Shown: piece after piece, positions 6,316-13,300 of the stretch
Numbering within the stretch: position 1 is the first letter of the stretch
Layout: the number at the start of each line of letters is the position of its first letter
From: DATAMF01 sp964472565
GTDB taxonomy: Bacteria; Chloroflexota; Anaerolineae; Aggregatilineales; Aggregatilineaceae
Length of the DNA: 16,446 nucleotides
Assembly: GCA_964472565.1 (NCBI GenBank)
Contig: CAYYNB010000140.1
Coordinates: 1 to 16,446, forward strand
Direction of reading: 5' to 3'
The notes under the pieces: model-generated
Databases searched by the model: none
The model's input: only the letters and a program-made list of their open reading frames with translations
Told to the model about the DNA's origin: nothing
Position numbers and translations under genes: made by a program

Positions 6316-7158
6316 GTGCAGCGTGGAGGCCGAATCTTCAATCTGTTGATTGCCTTGCTGGTCACCAGCGGACTGATCTTTATGAGCCAGCGCGGATCGC
6401 TGGGTCCGGTGGGCGAGGCGATCTCGATTCCGCTGACGGCGGTTGAAAATCTGGTGGGCAATCTTACCGGCGGTGTCAAGTCAACGGCGGCAGATTTTCA
6501 GGATGCCAGCCGTTTACGCCAGCGCAACCGCAACCTGGAAGAGGCGCTGGCCGTGTATCAGGCCGAACTGGCGGTGCTGCGCGAAAAAGGGCAGGACTAT
6601 GACCGGCTGGCGGCGCTGCTCGAGTATGACCGGCAGGGGCCGGAAGACCGCGAGTATGTGACCTGTGATGTGATCGGCGTGGACACCACCAGTTTTATAC
6701 GCGCCGTGCAGATCGATTGTGGGCGGCGCGATGGCGTGGAGTTATACGATCCGGTGGTGACGGAACTGGGCATGGTGGGGCGCGTGGTGAGCGTGACCGC
6801 CACCGGGTCGCAGGTGCTGCTGGTGACGGACCCGAACAGCCATGTCAACGCCCGTTTGCAGCAGTCGCGGCAGGACGGGCTGGTGATCGGCCAGTTGTCG
6901 GGCGATCTGGTCATGTCCTTTTTGCCCATCGACGCCGAAATCAGCGAGTCTGATCTGGTGATGACAAACGGGTTGGGGCAGGTTTTCCCCGCCGATTTGC
7001 TGTTGGGGCAGGTGATGAGCGTTTCGCTGTCAGAAAATGAACTCTATAAAGAAGTCCGCGTGCGCAGCCTGGTAGACTTTGATCGGCTGGAAATTGTCCA
7101 GGTGATTATCAATTTCGAGCCGGTTGACCTGTCGGTTTTCGAGGACGAGGAAGAGTAA
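6316..7158 (+). CDS. mreC: Rod shape-determining protein MreC
   Basis: A 280-residue bitopic membrane protein that links cytoplasmic MreB to extracytoplasmic PBP2 and activates the elongasome. The GTG at 6316 is chosen because AGGAGG (6303-6308) lies 7 bases before it. An ATG at 6298 in the same frame would overlap that ribosome site. The order of parts fits MreC: a short cytoplasmic tail, one membrane helix (about 7-23), a Leu-rich coiled coil (about 60-105) and the two beta-domains. The first beta-domain carries IDCGRRDGVELYDPVV and GMVGRVVSV, the usual 'G..dGV..g..V......VGrV' pattern. Cys117 and Cys135 lie in the extracytoplasmic beta-domain, 18 residues apart, and could pair. The C-terminus is acidic. 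mreD begins 6 bases after the stop codon. Confidence 0.94.
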   Translation: MQRGGRIFNLLIALLVTSGLIFMSQRGSLGPVGEAISIPLTAVENLVGNLTGGVKSTAADFQDASRLRQRNRNLEEALAVYQAELAVLREKGQDYDRLAALLEYDRQGPEDREYVTCDVIGVDTTSFIRAVQIDCGRRDGVELYDPVVTELGMVGRVVSVTATGSQVLLVTDPNSHVNARLQQSRQDGLVIGQLSGDLVMSFLPIDAEISESDLVMTNGLGQVFPADLLLGQVMSVSLSENELYKEVRVRSLVDFDRLEIVQVIINFEPVDLSVFEDEEE

Positions 7159-7164
7159 AGCCCC

Positions 7165-7668
7165 ATGCGGAATTATGCCGGTATTCCGGTGCTGCTGATC
7201 GCCGTGCTGCTCAATGCGACGCTGATGCCCGTTTTTCGGCTGGGCGGGGGTGCGCCGGACCTGGTTTTTATGCTGGTGGTGTCGTGGGCATTGCTGGCCG
7301 ACCTGCGCAGCGCGTTGATTTGGGCGATGATGGGCGGGGTGCTGCAAGATACGCTGTCGATTGTGCCGCTGGGCACCTCGGCGCTGGGCCTGGTGCTGGT
7401 GGTCTTCGGCTCCGATCTGATTTTCGGGCAGATTCAACGCCGTAATATTCTGATTCCGCCGATTGTGGCTGCCGTCGGAACGGTGGTTTATCATGTGCTG
7501 ATTCTGCTGGTGCTGCGGGTGGTGAATCTGCCGGTCCCATTGAGTACCGGGTTTACTTATGTTACACTACCTACGCTGATCTATAATACGATTTTGATCA
7601 TCCCGATCTTTCGCATGGTGGGCGCAGTCCAGTTCTGGCTGCGTCCGCGTCGAGTGCGGTTGGAATGA
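7165..7668 (+). CDS. mreD: Rod shape-determining protein MreD
   Basis: A 167-residue integral membrane protein of the elongasome. It is almost wholly hydrophobic, with about five membrane segments and short loops, the usual size for MreD. The family is poorly conserved in sequence. The call rests on size, hydropathy, the PDLVFMLVVSWALL and LGTSALGL segments that resemble MreD, and the position directly between mreC and mrdA. The ATG at 7165 follows the mreC stop by 6 bases, and the purine-rich end of mreC (AGGAAGAG) serves as the ribosome site. The next gene starts 10 bases downstream, indicating co-translation in one transcript. Confidence 0.92.
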   Translation: MRNYAGIPVLLIAVLLNATLMPVFRLGGGAPDLVFMLVVSWALLADLRSALIWAMMGGVLQDTLSIVPLGTSALGLVLVVFGSDLIFGQIQRRNILIPPIVAAVGTVVYHVLILLVLRVVNLPVPLSTGFTYVTLPTLIYNTILIIPIFRMVGAVQFWLRPRRVRLE

Positions 7669-7678
7669 GGTTTATTGG

Positions 7679-9991
7679 ATGAACGAACGACGCATTCTCC
7701 CCTTTCAGGGCTGGCGCTTGGTGATGTTCCAGGCGATTGTGGTGTTCTCGCTGCTGATTCTCGTGCTGCGGCTGGGTGAATTACAGTTCCAGCGCGGCGA
7801 ACAGTTTGTCGAGGATGCCGAAGAAAACCGCCTCCAGTTGGTGCTGAATCCGGCCCCGCGCGGCTGGATTTATGACCGGAACGGCGTGCCGCTGGCTCAA
7901 AACGACCCCGCGTATAACGTGACGATTGTCCCGGCGGATCTGCCGGATGATCCGGATGATACCCTGGAAGTCTATAACCGCCTGTCGGCCTTGATCGATG
8001 TGCCGGCAACACGCGCAGTCGCGGATGCAGCGGGGCGGGTGGACGAGCGCAGTATTGATGAAATGGTGCGCGAAGGGGAGGGTATCGCGCCGTATCGCGC
8101 GGTGACGGTGGCGCGCGACGTGCCGCATCTGGTCGCGTTCCGCATCCAAGAAGAAGCGCAGATGATGCCCGGTGTGGGGGTGCAGGTGTCGTCCGTGCGC
8201 GAATATCCAACCGGGGCACTCACGGCGCATCTGGTGGGCTACCTGGGGCCGATTGGCCCGGACGAAGAAAAGGAACTGCGCGAACTCGGCTACGATCCGG
8301 CCTATGACCGGATTGGCTATGCCGGGATCGAGTCTTACCTGGAAGAAGCGCTGGCCGGGCAGCGCGGCATGGAAACCTGGATCGTCGATGTGGCCGGACA
8401 GCCCCTCCGGTTGATCGAAGAACAGCCCTTTACCGCCGGGGTGAATGCGAACCTCACGCTTGATGTGGATCTGCAAATTGCCGCCCAAAAAGCGCTGACG
8501 GATGAACTGGTGGCTGAAAATGACACGCGGAACGATGCTGGTAAGGAAATGTTAGCGCAGGGTGTGGTGATCGCCATGGACCCCCGCAACGGGCAGATTC
8601 TGGCGTTGGTGAGCTGGCCCAGCTATGACAATACCCGGTTTGCGCGCAGTATCGACGGCGATTATTACTTCTCCCAGCTCAACGATCCGCTTAAGCCGCT
8701 GGTCAACCATGCCATCAGCGCGCTGTATCCACCTGGCTCCACCTGGAAACTGATCACCTCGACTGGGGTGGTCGAGGAAGACGTGATTGATCCCTACCAG
8801 ACGCTCTTTTGTCCGGGCAGCCTGGTTTTGCCGAACGCCTATGCGCCGCGCGATACCAGTCTCGGCCAGACCTTTGTGTGCTGGCTGCGCAGCGGGCATA
8901 AGGATTTGAACCTGATCGGGGCGATTGCCCAAAGTTGTGACGTGTATTTTTATCAGGTGGGCGGCGGCAATCCTGAAGTGTCTACGATGCGGTTGAAAGA
9001 AGGCGGGCTGGGCATTAATGACCTGTATCGTTGGGCGACAGCCTATGGAATCGGATCCCAACTGGGCGTTCAGCTTCCCGGCGAACTGGCGGGACGTATG
9101 CCCGATGCCGACTGGAAACGGCGTAATTATGGCGAAAGTTGGTCCACCGGCGATACCTATAACGCGGCCTTTGGGCAGGGCTATGTGACGGTTACGCCCT
9201 TGCAGCTTGTGACGGCGGTGGCGGCGATTGCCAACGGCGGCACGCTGTACCAGCCGCAGATTCTCAAAAATCTGACGGATGCGGAAGGGAACGTGATGTT
9301 AGACTTTCCGCCGACGGTGGCGCGCACGCTGGCTCTGCCGACGAACGGGGACGAACCGGTGCTGCTGTTGCAGGAAGATATGTTGATCAACGGTCCCAAC
9401 AGTGTCGCCTGCCGCTGTGAACTTGACGCCGATGATCCCGATTATGATGAGGCGTTTTGCGAATCGGACGAATTTCATAACCAGGTGGATATTGATCCGA
9501 ACCTGGAGGACGAGATCACCAACTTCGTTCGCTACCGGGTGAGCGTTCTCCCGGACTACGAGTTTGATCAAGGGGTGTGTGATGTGCTCGAATATTCGCG
9601 CTATCAGGTGGAAGATTCGCATTACATCCCGCCCTTTGCCGATCCCACCACCTTTGATCTGATCCACGCGGGCATGCGCGAGGTGATTATCTCCGGTACG
9701 GCATCCGACCCCGGCATCACGGTTGTCCCGCCGCTGGATTATGTGAACGAGGCGGGCAAAACGGGAACCGCGGAATACTGCGATGATATTGCATTCGACA
9801 AGGGCCTGTGTGTCCAGGGACAGTGGCCCTCGCACGCGTGGTATGTGGGCTATGCGCCTTACGAAAACCCGGAGATCATCGTGGTGGCGTTTGTTTACGA
9901 TGGCGGCGAAGGATCGATGGTCTCAACGCCGATTGTGCGCCATGTGATGGACGCGTATTTTAAGCTCAAGCAGCAGCGCGCCCAGCAGTAG
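7679..9991 (+). CDS. mrdA: Penicillin-binding protein 2, elongation-specific transpeptidase, with a Cys-bearing acidic insert
   Basis: A class B PBP of 770 residues that crosslinks new peptidoglycan made by RodA. It has a short cytoplasmic tail, one membrane helix (about 14-31) and a pedestal domain beginning at PRGWIYDRNG (60-69). The transpeptidase active site is STWK at 354-357 (Ser354 nucleophile), SCD at 419-421 (the SxN motif in its common SxD form) and KTGTA at 694-698. Bacterial PBP2 is usually about 600-650 residues. The excess is mostly a segment at about 553-657 between SxN and KTG, rich in Asp and Glu, with Cys578, 580, 594 and 634. A second small Cys pair (701, 711) follows KTG, and Cys378/401 flank another loop. 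Excluding Cys420 there are eight extracytoplasmic cysteines. mreD ends 10 bases upstream, and the ribosome site is a weak GGAATGAGG stretch. Confidence 0.95.
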   Translation: MNERRILPFQGWRLVMFQAIVVFSLLILVLRLGELQFQRGEQFVEDAEENRLQLVLNPAPRGWIYDRNGVPLAQNDPAYNVTIVPADLPDDPDDTLEVYNRLSALIDVPATRAVADAAGRVDERSIDEMVREGEGIAPYRAVTVARDVPHLVAFRIQEEAQMMPGVGVQVSSVREYPTGALTAHLVGYLGPIGPDEEKELRELGYDPAYDRIGYAGIESYLEEALAGQRGMETWIVDVAGQPLRLIEEQPFTAGVNANLTLDVDLQIAAQKALTDELVAENDTRNDAGKEMLAQGVVIAMDPRNGQILALVSWPSYDNTRFARSIDGDYYFSQLNDPLKPLVNHAISALYPPGSTWKLITSTGVVEEDVIDPYQTLFCPGSLVLPNAYAPRDTSLGQTFVCWLRSGHKDLNLIGAIAQSCDVYFYQVGGGNPEVSTMRLKEGGLGINDLYRWATAYGIGSQLGVQLPGELAGRMPDADWKRRNYGESWSTGDTYNAAFGQGYVTVTPLQLVTAVAAIANGGTLYQPQILKNLTDAEGNVMLDFPPTVARTLALPTNGDEPVLLLQEDMLINGPNSVACRCELDADDPDYDEAFCESDEFHNQVDIDPNLEDEITNFVRYRVSVLPDYEFDQGVCDVLEYSRYQVEDSHYIPPFADPTTFDLIHAGMREVIISGTASDPGITVVPPLDYVNEAGKTGTAEYCDDIAFDKGLCVQGQWPSHAWYVGYAPYENPEIIVVAFVYDGGEGSMVSTPIVRHVMDAYFKLKQQRAQQ
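9412..9651 (+). other. Acidic Cys-containing insert within PBP2
   Basis: This segment encodes about residues 578-657 of PBP2 and is the clearest part of the extra region between the SxN and KTG motifs. It contains CRCELDADDPDYDE, then FCESDEF, an acidic VDIDPNLEDE stretch and GVCDVLEY, before the normal family sequence resumes near FDLIHAGMREV. I do not recognise a named domain. Its edges are estimated by eye from the expected PBP2 pattern. Confidence 0.6.
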
Positions 9992-10016
9992 CCGCCAATT
10001 TAAATTTGAGTATAGT

Positions 10017-10033
10017 TGTTGTATCGCACAACA
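10017..10033. repeat. Short inverted repeat before minC
   Basis: TGTTGT (10017-10022) and ACAACA (10028-10033) are perfect 6-bp arms around ATCGC, just downstream of a -10-like TATAGT (10011-10016) and 14 bases before the minC ATG. It could be a small operator or a weak leader hairpin, but the arms are short enough for chance. Confidence 0.3.
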
Positions 10034-10047
10034 TAAGCGCGCAAACT

Positions 10048-10746
10048 ATGGACGACTCGATTACACTCAAGGGAATTAAGCAGGGGCTTCTGGTCACGTT
10101 TAAGCCGGACATCAAATGGCCGGATATTACGGCGCGGCTGATGTCGCTGATCGATTCGCAGGGTTCGTTTTTTCAGGGGGCACATGTCACGCTTTCCGTT
10201 GGCGAGCGTGAGATTCGCCGTCATGAGCTGGCGAATATGCAGAATCTGCTGCTGAAACGCGGCGTAACAGTCCTGGCCGTGATCAGTGACAGCCCCACGA
10301 CTCAGGCTTCGGTCCGCAAACTCGGCCTGAAGACGGACCTGACTACCGTCGAAATGGAGGCCAGCCCGGTCGAGGATGAGATCGTGCTCAAGCCGCCGCC
10401 GATTGACCCGGAGGAACGCGGCACCGAGGGTGTGCTGGTGCGGCGCACCTTGCGGAATGGGCGTACCATTCACAGCGAGGGGCATGTGGTGGTGATGGGC
10501 GATGTCAACGCCGGGGCGATGATCACGGCGGTTGGTGATGTGATCGTCTGGGGTCGGCTGCGTGGAACGGTGCATGCCGGGGTGAAGGGCGATGAATCGG
10601 CGGTGGTCTGCGCGCTCGATCTGGCCCCGACGCAGCTTCGCATCGCCGGACATATTACAATTTCGCCTGAAGACCGGCGGCGCAAGCCCAAACCGGAAAA
10701 GGCATTTGTGCGGAATGGCCGGATCGAGGCCGAGGCGTGGGAATAG
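10048..10746 (+). CDS. minC: Septum site-determining protein MinC
   Basis: A 232-residue inhibitor of FtsZ assembly that is recruited to the membrane by MinD. The N-terminal domain (about 1-95) begins with SITLKGIKQGLLVTF, the usual MinC opening. A linker of acidic and Pro-rich sequence follows. The C-terminal beta-helix domain carries RRTLRNGRTIHSEGHVVVMG, then DVNAGAMITAVGDVIVWG and LRGTVHAG, matching the triangular beta-helix that binds MinD. The ATG at 10048 is chosen because the family similarity begins right after it. A TTG at 10006 in the same frame would add 14 unrelated residues. Neither start has a clear Shine-Dalgarno site, so this start is uncertain. A short basic C-terminal extension (RRRKPKPEK) follows the beta-helix. 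Confidence 0.93.
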   Translation: MDDSITLKGIKQGLLVTFKPDIKWPDITARLMSLIDSQGSFFQGAHVTLSVGEREIRRHELANMQNLLLKRGVTVLAVISDSPTTQASVRKLGLKTDLTTVEMEASPVEDEIVLKPPPIDPEERGTEGVLVRRTLRNGRTIHSEGHVVVMGDVNAGAMITAVGDVIVWGRLRGTVHAGVKGDESAVVCALDLAPTQLRIAGHITISPEDRRRKPKPEKAFVRNGRIEAEAWE

Positions 10747-10801
10747 CGCTGGGAGCGGTTTGCATGATAATCAGTACAGGCGCATCAAGAAAGGATTATG
10801 A

Positions 10802-11617
10802 ATGGGGGCACGGGTAATCACCGTTACATCGGGCAAGGGGGGCGTCGGCAAAACCACCGCGACGGCGAATCTGGCGGTGGCGTTGGCGATGCTGGATAAA
10901 AAGGTCGTTTGCATTGATGCTGACATCGGGCTGCGTAATCTCGATGTGGTGATGGGGCTGGAAAACCGGATTGTTTACGATCTGGTGGATGTGGTCGAGG
11001 GGCGCTGTAAGCTGCGGCAGGCGATGGTCAAGGATAAACGCGTGCCGGACCTGTATTTGCTGCCGGCGGCCCAGACCCGTGATAAAACGGCGGTCAGCCC
11101 GCAGGATATGGTCTCGCTCACGAATCAGCTTCGCCCCGATTATGATTACATTCTGATCGATAGCCCGGCTGGAATCGAATGGGGTTTTCGGAATGCCCTG
11201 GCCCCGGCGGATGAAGTGGTCGTTGTGACCAACCCGGAAGTGTCCGCCGTGCGGGATGCGGATCGGATCGTCGGGTTGATCGAAGCCGAAGAGCGTAAAG
11301 TCCCGGTCAGCCTGGTGATCAACCGGGTCAAACCGGCGATGGTCCAAAAGGGCGATATGCTCTCGGTCAGCGATGTCATGGATATTCTGTCGATCCGGTT
11401 GTTAGGGGTGATTCCTGAAGACGAGAATATCCTCATTTCATCCAATAAAGGCTCACCTTTGACACTGAATGATCAAAAAGTGATGGCGGGTGAAGCGTTT
11501 CGGAATGTGGCGCGGCGGCTCACCGGTGAAAAGGTTCCGCTGCTCAAGTTGGAGCAAAAGGGAGGGCTGTTGAAGCGGTTGTCGCGGCTATTTGGTTCGT
11601 CAGACTCAACAGCCTAG
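10802..11617 (+). CDS. minD: Septum site-determining ATPase MinD
   Basis: A 271-residue ParA/MinD-type ATPase that binds the membrane in its ATP form, recruits MinC and is released by MinE. The deviant Walker A GKGGVGKT is at 11-18, with signature Lys12 and Lys17. CIDADIGLRNLD (37-48) is the MinD switch I region, and ILIDSPAGIEWGF contains the Walker B Asp. The C-terminal GGLLKRLSRLFG is an amphipathic membrane-targeting helix, as in known MinD proteins. AAGAAAGGA (10788-10796) is the ribosome site. An ATG at 10798 is closer to it but reads a different frame that stops after 33 codons, so ATG 10802 is the real start. The gap to minC is 55 bases. The minE ATG follows the stop by 16 bases. Confidence 0.97.
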   Translation: MGARVITVTSGKGGVGKTTATANLAVALAMLDKKVVCIDADIGLRNLDVVMGLENRIVYDLVDVVEGRCKLRQAMVKDKRVPDLYLLPAAQTRDKTAVSPQDMVSLTNQLRPDYDYILIDSPAGIEWGFRNALAPADEVVVVTNPEVSAVRDADRIVGLIEAEERKVPVSLVINRVKPAMVQKGDMLSVSDVMDILSIRLLGVIPEDENILISSNKGSPLTLNDQKVMAGEAFRNVARRLTGEKVPLLKLEQKGGLLKRLSRLFGSSDSTA

Positions 11618-11633
11618 AGGATCGGGGGCAATC

Positions 11634-11981
11634 ATGACTTCCATCTTGGACCGTATCCTGGGCCGCAAGGGGCCTTCCAGTGCCGATGTCGCGCGTGAGC
11701 GGCTTAAATTCGTGCTGGTCACGGATCGCAGCGACCTGTCACCGGATAAGCTGGAAGAGATGCAAAACGAGATCATCGACGTGATCCGGCGGTATGTTCG
11801 CATCGATGAGGGGCAGGTCAAGATCAAGCTGGAACAGCGCGAACGCGAGAATTATCTCGTGGCGGATATTCCATTGGCGCGCAATCAGGGTTCGGGTTAT
11901 CAAGCACCAGGCAGCGAAAAGCCTGCTGAATCGACTGATACAAAGCCCCGCAAGCCCTCGGATACGCCTGAGACGCCTTGA
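11634..11981 (+). CDS. minE: Cell division topological specificity factor MinE
   Basis: A 115-residue MinE that stimulates MinD ATPase and drives Min dynamics. The N-terminal MTSILDRILGRK is the usual amphipathic membrane-targeting segment. Residues about 21-56 (ARERLKFVLVTDRSDLSP, then a helix ending VIRRYVRID) form the MinD-binding helix. QVKIKLEQ and YLVADIPL are the dimerisation strands. The ATG at 11634 follows a GGGGG run at 11624-11628. A GTG at 11592 in frame would add 14 residues overlapping minD and hide the membrane helix. After the normal MinE fold (about 85 residues) comes a 30-residue Pro/Ser/Thr/Lys tail that looks disordered. Presence of MinE indicates an oscillating or patterning Min system rather than a DivIVA-anchored one. 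Confidence 0.93.
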   Translation: MTSILDRILGRKGPSSADVARERLKFVLVTDRSDLSPDKLEEMQNEIIDVIRRYVRIDEGQVKIKLEQRERENYLVADIPLARNQGSGYQAPGSEKPAESTDTKPRKPSDTPETP

Positions 11982-12057
11982 GGTACGCGATTACACGGGA
12001 GCCAGGCTGGTGTGTGTGCTGCGCACCCCGGCCTATTTTGTTATCCCCAATTCCCGC

Positions 12058-12063
12058 TATAAT
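12058..12063 (+). promoter_or_regulatory. -10 box of rodA
   Basis: A perfect TATAAT ends 36 bases before the rodA ATG in the 118-base gap after minE. No clear -35 is visible at 16-18 bases. A GC-rich imperfect hairpin with G-T pairs (12009-12027) lies upstream but has no T-tract, so I do not call it a terminator. Confidence 0.55.
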
Positions 12064-12092
12064 AACGGGCCGTGTTGTTTGGTGAGCGGGTT

Positions 12093-12110
12093 ATGATGGA
12101 TGCAGAATAA
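12093..12110 (+). other. Out-of-frame mini-ORF overlapping the rodA start
   Basis: ATGATG at 12093-12098 opens a five-codon frame (MMDAE) that stops at TAA 12108-12110, overlapping the rodA ATG at 12100. The in-frame rodA start cannot lie further upstream because a TGA occurs in frame at 12094-12096. Ribosomes could terminate on the mini-ORF and restart at rodA, or the two starts could compete. Translation of the mini-ORF is not shown. Confidence 0.3.
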
Positions 12111-13284
12111 GACAAGCCTCTGGCGCGATTTTGATTATACCTTACTGGCGATAGTGATCCTGCTGATCCTGATCGGGATTCTGGCGATTCGCAGTGCGAC
12201 GGCGGGCGCAGTTGACACCGACCTGATCAACCGTGTGCCATCGCAGATTCAGTTTACGTTCATTGGGCTGGTGGTGGTTTTCGTGGTGGCGGCGATGGAT
12301 TACCGCCTGCTGGGGAGTCTGCACGGCTTTTTCTACGGCTTCATCCTCTTCATTCTGGGCCTGGTTTTTGGCCTGGGTGCCGTCGGTGCGGCGGGCGCGC
12401 AAAGCTGGCTGAACGTCGGTTTGCAGGTGCAGCCGTCCGAACTGGCGAAGTTTCTGCTGGTGATCACTCTCGCGCAGCACCTCGCGGATCGCTACGAGAA
12501 TATGGGGCAACTGCGCACGGTTCTTGTCTCGCTTATCCATGTCGCCATTCCGACCTTTCTGATTTTTGTCCAGCCGGACCTGGGCATCACCACCGTGATT
12601 ATGGTGGTCTGGTTTGGGATGGTGTGGGCGGCGGGCCTGCGCCTGAAACATCTTATGTTGTTTGTGTTGGTCGGACTGGCGCTGATGCCGGTGCTGTGGG
12701 CGGTGATGGAACCCTACCAGCGGCAGCGCATCACCTCCTTTATTGACACCGGCGAGTCCTGCTACGATGATCCCGATCCCGCCGTGCGGGAGACCTGCGA
12801 ATTTGAGGACGAAGACGGCAACGGTATTCCGGACAGCAAGGATGCGCGCTACAACATTGACCAGGCGCTCATCACGATTGGCTCCGGCGGGCTGATGGGC
12901 AAGGGCTACGGGAATGGATCGCAGACGCAGGGCCGCTTTTTGCGGGTGCGGCATACGGACTTCATTTTCAGCGTAATCGCTGAAGAACTGGGTTTTGTCG
13001 GCGCGACACTGGTTATCGGCCTGATGGGAATTGTCGTCTGGCGCTGTTTGCTGGGCGCGCAGACCGCCCCTGATCCGCTGGGCAGCCTGATCTGTTATGG
13101 CGTGGCGACGATGATTTTTTTCCAAACGATGGTCTCCATTGGGATGAACCTGAGTATTCTGCCTGTGACCGGGCTGACGCTGCCATTTGTGAGTTCGGGC
13201 GGGTCGTCGCTGGTCACGATGATGTTTGGCGTGGGGCTGGTGGAAAGCGTCACCATGCGGCGGCGGCAGCGCGAGTTCGCCTAG
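12100..13284 (+). CDS. rodA: RodA, SEDS-family peptidoglycan glycosyltransferase, with a calcium-motif-like insert
   Basis: A 394-residue polytopic membrane protein that polymerises lipid II into glycan strands together with PBP2. About ten membrane segments are visible. Conserved SEDS sequence includes WLNVGLQVQPSELAK (103-117), QPDLGI (158-163), GSGGLMGKGYGNGSQTQG (261-278) and HTDFIFSVIAEELG (285-298). Asp287 corresponds to the aspartate known to be essential in RodA. The C-terminal LPFVSSGGSSL (361-371) is the family signature. After YQRQRITSF (206-214) relatives continue within a few residues to the YN..Q...IGSGG stretch. Here about 35 acidic residues are inserted (216-250) with Cys221, Cys233 and a calcium-loop-like DEDGNGIPDSKD (237-248). 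The loop is extracytoplasmic. Distinguishing RodA from FtsW rests on the elongasome context. The ribosome site is weak. Confidence 0.94.
   Translation: MQNKTSLWRDFDYTLLAIVILLILIGILAIRSATAGAVDTDLINRVPSQIQFTFIGLVVVFVVAAMDYRLLGSLHGFFYGFILFILGLVFGLGAVGAAGAQSWLNVGLQVQPSELAKFLLVITLAQHLADRYENMGQLRTVLVSLIHVAIPTFLIFVQPDLGITTVIMVVWFGMVWAAGLRLKHLMLFVLVGLALMPVLWAVMEPYQRQRITSFIDTGESCYDDPDPAVRETCEFEDEDGNGIPDSKDARYNIDQALITIGSGGLMGKGYGNGSQTQGRFLRVRHTDFIFSVIAEELGFVGATLVIGLMGIVVWRCLLGAQTAPDPLGSLICYGVATMIFFQTMVSIGMNLSILPVTGLTLPFVSSGGSSLVTMMFGVGLVESVTMRRRQREFA
12745..12849 (+). other. RodA extracellular-loop insert with a TSP3/EF-hand-like loop
   Basis: These codons (residues 216-250) encode the extra segment in RodA's large extracytoplasmic loop. 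Cys221 and Cys233 flank DDPDPAV, followed by Asp237, Asp239, Asn241, Asp245 and Asp248. The spacing DxDxNGxxDxxD fits calcium-binding loops of the bacterial thrombospondin type-3 or EF-hand-like kind. Calcium binding is inferred from the motif only. Confidence 0.65.
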
Positions 13285-13300
13285 CGGCTGGTTTTTGCGT

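Noticed and set aside
9997..10010. CAATTTAAATTTG near-palindrome between mrdA and minC as an operator
   Set aside because: It is short, AT-only and imperfect, so chance is likely. It may simply be part of an AT-rich promoter region.
12009..12027. GC-rich hairpin after minE as a terminator for the min genes
   Set aside because: The stem depends on G-T pairs and no T-tract follows within the usual distance.
11794..12096. + strand open frame overlapping minE and running through the minE-rodA gap
   Set aside because: Two thirds of it is an alternative frame of minE, it has no ribosome site, and its end overlaps the rodA -10 box.
12142..13125. Minus-strand open frame of 327 codons opposite rodA
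   Set aside because: It is very rich in His, Gln and Arg with no fold or motif, and it mirrors a clear membrane protein gene.
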